Below, in pieces: positions 6,064 to 9,192 of a DNA stretch of 9,192 nt. Made by a program: the position numbers and the translations under genes. Position 1 is the first letter of the stretch. The number at the start of each line of letters is the position of its first letter. The notes beneath the pieces are model-generated. The model searched no databases. It was not told the origin of the DNA and worked only from the letters and a program-made list of their open reading frames with translations. Source of the stretch: a bacterium (GTDB lineage: Bacteria > UBP18 > UBA7526). Where the stretch lies: positions 1 to 9,192 of the forward strand of contig DRGV01000098.1 of NCBI GenBank assembly GCA_011049955.1. Direction: 5' to 3'.

Positions 6064-7764
6064 TTGAAGAAGAAAAAGATATCTTCCCGCATTCTAAAGA
6101 AACTGGTTAACCTAGGGAAGAAGAAGGGGTATCTTACCTGGGATGAACTGAATGAAGCCCTTCCCCCAAAGGTCATCGCTTCCCGTGAGATCGATGATAT
6201 CCTAATTGCCTTAGAGAAGAAAGGGATAGCGGTCAGGGAATGGCAGAAGAGGCCTATCCCCTTAGAAAAGCCACCCCAGGCAGAGGGAAGAATTGTGGAC
6301 CCGGTGAGGATGTATCTCATCCAGATGGGCAGAACCCCCCTTCTTACTCGCTCCCAGGAGATTGCCCTGGCGACGAGAATGGAAGAAACCCAGGAGAGAT
6401 TAAGGGAGATTGTACTCAAGATTTCCCTTACTCCGGATGAGGTCCTCTCTACGGCAGCTCGCCTGGAAAAGAAAAGAACGAGAATAGAAAACTTCTCTCA
6501 CATTTCGGTAAAGGCCGCTAGCATTGAGGAAGAGGAAGAGAGGATGATCCAGAAGGTCTTGCAATTGGCGAGCAGGATTAAGAGGGCAAAGAACTTTATT
6601 ACTCGAGCCAACAAGCGCCTCCTTCAGGAGAGGATGGGAAAGAGGAAAAGGGAAGAATTAAAGAGAAAGATGAAGGAGGAGAAGAAAAGGATTATACAGA
6701 GTTTAAAGGAGATCGGCCTTCGACCCCGGGAAGTGGAGAGAATTACCCAGAAAGTGCTGAAGTATGCCCAAAGAATAGAAGAATTAGAAAGGGAAATTAA
6801 GAATATTGAAAGAACCTGTGGCCTCTCCTATGAGAGAATGAAGAAGCGCCTAAAAAAGTTAAGAAAGAAACCAAGGAAGAGAATAAATTATTTCGAGTCT
6901 CTTAAAAAAACAAGTGGCGAGATCAAAAGACTCTTGGTCAAGATTCGGGAGCTAGAGAAGAGAACCGGCCACAAAACTACTACCTTAAAGGATCTAGCCA
7001 AAAAGATTGAAGTTGAGGAGGAGAAGAAGCATCTGGCGAAGATGGCCCTGGTCCAGGCCAACCTGAGGCTAGTGATCTCCATCGCTAAGAAATATGTGAA
7101 TCGGGGGCTTTCCTTTCTAGACCTCATTCAGGAGGGAAATATAGGTCTCATGAGGGCGGTAGACAAGTTTGAATATAAAAGAGGATATAAGTTCTCCACC
7201 TATGCCACCTGGTGGATAAGGCAGGCCATCACCAGAGCCATTGCCGATCAGGCACGGACCATAAGAATTCCGGTCCATATGATCGAGACCATTAATAAGA
7301 TGAGTCGCATCTCACGCTACTTGGTTCAGGAGCTGGGAAGGGGGCCTACCCCAGAGGAGATCGCCAGGGCCATGAAGTTTCCCCTGGCCAAGGTGCAGAA
7401 GATACTAAGAATCTCCCAGAATCCCATCTCCTTAGAGACCCCCATTGGAGAGGAGGGGGATAGCCTATTCGGGGATTTTATTGAGGATGAGAAAGCCGTC
7501 TCCCCAGCTAGGGCCACTGCTTTTTCTCTCTTCCAGGAAGAGATAAGAAAGGTTCTATTCACACTATCTGAGAGGGAGGCAAAAGTCTTAAGGCTTCGCT
7601 TCGGCATAGACGATGGATATCCCCGAACCCTGGAGGAGGTGGGAACCGTTTTTCACGTTACCCGGGAGAGGGTGCGTCAGATTGAAGCCAAGGCCTTAAG
7701 AAAACTTCGCCACCCCCTAAGAAGCAAGAGACTCAAAAGCTACATCGACTGGGGCATAGAATAA
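6064..7764 (+). CDS. rpoD: RNA polymerase primary sigma factor RpoD (SigA)
   Basis: This 566-residue sigma-70 factor directs core polymerase to housekeeping promoters. Region 1.1 is visible as KKLVNLGKKKGYLTWDELNEALP (12-34). Region 1.2 is DPVRMYLIQMGRTPLLT (79-95). A long non-conserved insert of about 200 residues is very rich in Lys, Arg and Glu and likely helical. Region 2 is ANLRLVISIAKKYVNRGLSFLDLIQEGNIGL (332-362) with the -10-contacting FSTYATWWIRQAI (377-389). Region 3 follows, with GRGPTPEEIA (425-434). Region 4.2 carries the -35-binding helix-turn-helix RTLEEVGTVFHVTRERVRQIEAKALRKLRHP (521-551). The TTG start is accepted because region 1.1 begins right after it and GGGGGAG at 6054-6060 precedes it by 3 nt. 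There is no ATG in frame before region 1.1. Confidence 0.97.
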   Translation: MKKKKISSRILKKLVNLGKKKGYLTWDELNEALPPKVIASREIDDILIALEKKGIAVREWQKRPIPLEKPPQAEGRIVDPVRMYLIQMGRTPLLTRSQEIALATRMEETQERLREIVLKISLTPDEVLSTAARLEKKRTRIENFSHISVKAASIEEEEERMIQKVLQLASRIKRAKNFITRANKRLLQERMGKRKREELKRKMKEEKKRIIQSLKEIGLRPREVERITQKVLKYAQRIEELEREIKNIERTCGLSYERMKKRLKKLRKKPRKRINYFESLKKTSGEIKRLLVKIRELEKRTGHKTTTLKDLAKKIEVEEEKKHLAKMALVQANLRLVISIAKKYVNRGLSFLDLIQEGNIGLMRAVDKFEYKRGYKFSTYATWWIRQAITRAIADQARTIRIPVHMIETINKMSRISRYLVQELGRGPTPEEIARAMKFPLAKVQKILRISQNPISLETPIGEEGDSLFGDFIEDEKAVSPARATAFSLFQEEIRKVLFTLSEREAKVLRLRFGIDDGYPRTLEEVGTVFHVTRERVRQIEAKALRKLRHPLRSKRLKSYIDWGIE

Positions 7765-7789
7765 TTACGGCAGCAAAATAATAATAAGC

Positions 7790-7916
7790 TTAAATCCCAA
7801 ATAACAAATTACAAATCACAAACAAATTCTAATTACCAAATGTCCAAAACAAAGACTGTTTAGGTCATTGGAATTTTGGTCATTGTTTGGAATTTGGATA
7901 TTGGGATTTGGGATTT
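7790..7916. repeat. Long imperfect palindrome of CAAAT/ATTTG words (MITE-like)
   Basis: The left arm begins AAATCCCAAAT at about 7794. The right arm ends ATTTGGGATTT at about 7906-7916, giving complementary outer 11-mers. The arms continue inward as degenerate complementary runs (CAAATTACAAATCACAAAC against GGAATTTGGATATTGGG). There is no transposase. The 19-mer shared with 1994-2012 shows this family is dispersed. It could be a miniature element or a non-mobile repeat; its mobility is not demonstrated. Confidence 0.6.
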
Positions 7917-7954
7917 CCTCCGAATCCGACCCCGAAGGGGACGGATGAGGGAGG
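7917..7954 (+). other. Compact GC hairpin directly 5' of the tRNA
   Basis: CCTCC pairs with GGAGG, ATCCG with CGGAT, and CCCC with GGGG around the loop GAA. GA/GA and A/A internal loops separate the three stems, with one bulged G on the 3' side. It ends 3 nt before the tRNA's first base and abuts the preceding palindrome. With no T-run it is not a standard terminator. It might end or pause rpoD read-through, or act as a processing signal for the tRNA 5' leader; both are inference. Confidence 0.55.
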
Positions 7955-7957
7955 CAG

Positions 7958-8034
7958 GGGCCCTTAGCTCAGCTGGTTAGAGCAACGGACTCATAATCCG
8001 TCGGTCGAAGGTTCAAATCCTTCAGGGCCCACCA
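7958..8034 (+). tRNA. tRNA with CAT anticodon, probably Ile2 (lysidine type); Met possible
   Basis: This is a complete 77-nt cloverleaf with encoded CCA. The acceptor stem is GGGCCCT (7958-7964) with AGGGCCC (8024-8030), the D arm is GCTC/GAGC, the anticodon stem is ACGGA/TCCGT, and the T arm is GAAGG/CCTTC with loop TTCAAAT. The loop CTCATAA puts CAT at 7992-7994. A perfect first base pair and the absence of the three anticodon-stem G-C pairs rule out initiator tRNA. The TTAGCTCA start and GGTCG variable region resemble bacterial tRNA-Ile2, whose C34 is converted to lysidine by TilS to read AUA. Elongator Met cannot be excluded by eye. Confidence 0.93.
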
Positions 8035-8037
8035 CGA

Positions 8038-8076
8038 CGCAGATTGACACAGATCAAAACGCAGATGATCGCAGAT
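8038..8076. repeat. CGCAGAT short-word repeat
   Basis: CGCAGAT occurs at 8038-8044, 8060-8066 and 8070-8076, with the variant ACACAGAT at 8047-8054. It begins 4 nt after the tRNA CCA end. It contains a TTGACA (8044-8049), but the nearest -10-like TATGAT (8078-8083) is about 28 nt away, too far for a promoter. Confidence 0.5.
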
Positions 8077-8085
8077 ATATGATAG

Positions 8086-8198
8086 AAGGGTGAAGGGGGT
8101 TGAAAGGGTAGAGAGGGTTTACCCACGCTCCTCTATGAGGGGTGGGGTTTACCCCCTTACCCCTCTTACCCCCCCGTAACCCTCCTTACCCCCCTTGT
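8086..8198. repeat. G-tract / C-tract imperfect palindrome with G-quadruplex potential
   Basis: The 5' side carries four G-runs on the + strand (GGG, GGGGG, GGG, GGG separated by 4-6 nt, 8088-8118). The 3' side carries a series of C-runs separated by TTA, TCTTA, GTAA and TCCTTA (8151-8196), which are G-runs on the - strand. The two sides are roughly complementary. The centre holds GGGTTTACCC at 8115-8124 and a near copy at 8145-8155, flanking a CCTC/GAGG hairpin (8129-8139). There is no ORF of note. Confidence 0.65.
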
Positions 8199-8261
8199 TA
8201 AAGTCAGCGGTAATCAGTGTTTCGGGCGCATAGCTCAGTAGGTTAGAGTGCTGTGTTTTCA

Positions 8262-8372
8262 CCCCGCACCAAATTTTGGGCACATAGCTCAGCTGGTTAG
8301 AGCGTTGCGTTCACATCGCAAAGGTCTCTGGTTCGAATCCAGATGTGCCCAGGTAGAATATTTGGTGCGGGG
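8262..8372. repeat. Perfect 13-bp inverted repeat enclosing the inner tRNA
   Basis: CCCCGCACCAAAT at 8262-8274 is exactly complementary to ATTTGGTGCGGGG at 8360-8372. The tRNA-Val lies between them, with 3 nt on its 5' side and 8 nt on its 3' side. The left copy resembles a tRNA 3' end (CCCCGC then ACCA), which might be a clue to origin. In RNA it would place the inner tRNA at the tip of a long extended anticodon arm of the outer tRNA. Confidence 0.9.
8278..8351 (+). tRNA. tRNA-Val (CAC anticodon), nested inside the outer tRNA-like gene
   Basis: This is a complete 74-nt cloverleaf. The acceptor stem is GGGCACA (8278-8284) with TGTGCCC (8344-8350), and the D arm is GCTC/GAGC. The anticodon stem is TTGCG/CGCAA with loop TTCACAT, putting CAC at 8312-8314. 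The variable loop is AGGTC, and the T arm is TCTGG/CCAGA with loop TTCGAAT. All stems are fully paired. The discriminator A8351 is followed by GGT, so CCA is not encoded, unlike the neighbouring tRNA and the outer tRNA; maturation would need the CCA-adding enzyme. It reads GUG codons. Confidence 0.92.
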
Positions 8373-8429
8373 CAAGCATGGCAGAGGTCGAAGGTTCGAA
8401 TCCTTCTGTGCCCACCATGAGGAAAAGAT

Positions 8430-9137
8430 GTGTTAGAAGATCTAAAACTCTTAGCCCAGATTCAGGCTCTCGATAGCCAGATCGATGAAAGGGAAGAGAA
8501 GAAGAGAGAGTTTCCCCGAAGACTCATCCCCTTTAAAGAAGGGGCGGAAAGAATAGACCAAGAACTTCGGGAAGCGCAGGGGGATCTGGAGGATTTGCAA
8601 AAGAAAAGAAGGCATGAGGAAGGGGAGCTTGAGGCCCGAGAGATAGAGTTAAAGAAGTACCAGAGACAGTTATACGAGGTTAAGGATAATAAGGCCTATG
8701 CTGCCCTGGAAGAGGAGATTGCCCGGACTAAGGAGAAGAATGAGGCCGCAGAAGAAGAGATCTTGGAATTCCTGGAGATAGAGGAAGGAAGAATAAAAGG
8801 GATTAAAGAAATTGAAGATGAATTGAGGGAAAAGAAGAAAGAACTTTCCAGAGAAGAAGAGCAGGCCAAACAAGAGACCGAGATTCTGGACCAGGAGATT
8901 GCCAAGATAAATATCAGCCGCCAAAAGATAGCAAAAAGAATTGGTCCGAGCTCCCTCTCTCGATATGAAAGATTGCGCCAAGGGAAGGGGGGGTTGGCCA
9001 TCGTCCCTTTGGAAGGCTCCTCCTGCGGAGGATGCCACATGAACCTTCCTCCCCAGATAGTAAGCGAAGTAAAGAAAGGCAACAGGTTCGTTACCTGTGA
9101 GAACTGCAATAGGCTTCTATACAGGAAGGAAAGATGA
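8430..9137 (+). CDS. Coiled-coil protein with C-terminal C4 zinc ribbon (DUF164/zf-RING_7 type)
   Basis: The 235-residue product is a long helical hairpin (about residues 5-172), almost all Glu/Lys/Arg/Gln/Leu, containing the family motif VKDNKAYAALEEEI (84-97). It is followed by a zinc ribbon with C199-x-x-C202 and C223-x-x-C226. This is the C4-type zinc-ribbon family related to Chlamydia CT398. A nucleic-acid or protein scaffold role is suspected, but no activity is established. The GTG start at 8430 is preceded by TGAGG at 8418-8422, which begins immediately after the tRNA CCA end at 8417. The ATG at 8428 is out of frame and stops after two codons. In Clostridia, members lie near rpoD and nif3, which fits the present context. 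Confidence 0.9.
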   Translation: MLEDLKLLAQIQALDSQIDEREEKKREFPRRLIPFKEGAERIDQELREAQGDLEDLQKKRRHEEGELEAREIELKKYQRQLYEVKDNKAYAALEEEIARTKEKNEAAEEEILEFLEIEEGRIKGIKEIEDELREKKKELSREEEQAKQETEILDQEIAKINISRQKIAKRIGPSSLSRYERLRQGKGGLAIVPLEGSSCGGCHMNLPPQIVSEVKKGNRFVTCENCNRLLYRKER

Positions 9138-9192
9138 GTAGAATTGTAAAGGACCCCAAGGTTCTGGGAGGAAAGCCACATATTAGGGGAAC
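9134..9192 (+). CDS. DUF433-family protein, 5' end only (likely antitoxin)
   Basis: The ATG at 9134 overlaps the preceding TGA stop by ATGA, and the frame stays open to the window end. The 19 complete codons read MSRIVKDPKVLGGKPHIRG, followed by GGG-type context AC for a Thr or similar codon. The pattern DPxVxGGKPxIRG is the N-terminal signature of DUF433 proteins. These often pair with a PIN-like DUF5615 toxin in toxin-antitoxin loci (family knowledge). The partner, if any, lies beyond the window. The ribosome binding site would be GGAAGGA at 9124-9130, inside the upstream gene. Confidence 0.75.
   Translation, partial: MSRIVKDPKVLGGKPHIRG

Larger units (their letters stand above)
8224..8417 (+). 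other. Outer, interrupted tRNA-like gene (halves 8224-8261 and 8379-8417)
   Basis: The 5' half has acceptor strand GGGCGCA (8224-8230), TA, D arm GCTC/GAGT, G26, CTGTG and loop bases TTTTCA. The 3' half has GGCAG (8380-8384), variable AGGTC, T arm GAAGG/CCTTC with loop TTCGAAT, acceptor strand TGTGCCC (8407-8413), A73 and encoded CCA. The acceptor pairs fully with one G-U at 5:68. Removing 8262-8378 (117 nt, position 37/38) gives 77 nt, the same as the upstream tRNA. The joined loop would be TTTTCAT with anticodon TTC, but pair 31-39 is G-G and the body does not look like tRNA-Glu. It is either an intron-bearing or split-type tRNA, or a tRNA broken by insertion or recombination. Identity is unassigned. 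Confidence 0.6.

Noticed and set aside
8044..8083. Sigma-70 promoter from TTGACA and TATGAT
   Set aside because: The gap of about 28 nt is too long, and TTGACA falls inside a short-word repeat.
8224..8417. tmRNA or group I intron as the explanation of the interrupted tRNA
   Set aside because: The 5' half has an ordinary D arm, which tmRNA lacks. The 117-nt insert is too short for a group I ribozyme and is mostly a complete tRNA.
8248..8436. 62-codon open frame on + strand across the tRNA locus
   Set aside because: It is a translation of the nested tRNA sequences; the tRNA structure explains the sequence fully.
8696..9181. 161-codon open frame on - strand over the zinc-ribbon gene
   Set aside because: It is antisense to a coiled-coil gene, with low-complexity Ser/Phe composition and no family motifs.

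Overview
This is a bacterial housekeeping segment with every protein gene on the + strand. The identifying genes are a primary sigma factor (rpoD), DNA primase (dnaG), ribosomal protein bS21 (rpsU), yqeY, cvpA, a NIF3-family gene, a HIT-family gene and the end of a MtaB-type tRNA methylthiotransferase. The order mtaB - HIT - rpsU - yqeY and the pair dnaG - rpoD are familiar from Firmicutes and several deep-branching phyla (established knowledge). Coding DNA is purine-rich and uses AGA/AGG heavily for Arg. TTG and GTG starts occur. The odd, short, quasi-palindromic intergenic repeats recall genomes of poorly cultivated lineages. I cannot name the phylum from sequence alone.

Layout: 1-701, 3' part of mtaB. 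788-1132, HIT protein. 1264-1518, rpsU with an Arg/Gly-rich tail, overlapping yqeY (1515-1988) by ATGA. 2135-2803, cvpA. 2802-3029, a tandem array of hairpin units with a 120-bp higher-order period. 3082-4041, divergent NIF3-like gene. 4218-5969, dnaG. 6064-7764, rpoD. 7765-8429, a non-coding stretch with a long imperfect palindrome, a compact hairpin, a CAT-anticodon tRNA (probably Ile2), a G-tract/C-tract palindrome and a nested pair of tRNA sequences. 8430-9137, a coiled-coil plus C4 zinc-ribbon protein. 9134-9192, the start of a DUF433-type gene cut by the window edge.

Functionally this is a macromolecular-synthesis cluster: tRNA modification, ribosome assembly, replication priming and transcription initiation sit together, with tRNA genes behind rpoD. 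No convincing sigma-70 promoter or Rho-independent terminator was found. Almost every intergenic gap is instead filled by its own short-motif quasi-palindrome.

The most unusual object is at 8224-8417. A complete tRNA-Val(CAC) sits inside what looks like the anticodon loop of a second tRNA, flanked by a perfect 13-bp GC-rich inverted repeat. The halves of the outer tRNA have matching acceptor stems, a D arm, a T arm and an encoded CCA. Removing 117 nt leaves a tRNA of exactly canonical length. The junction can be drawn as a near bulge-helix-bulge, much like archaeal intron or split-tRNA genes but in a bacterial context. A decayed or recombined tRNA pair and an assembly error remain live alternatives.
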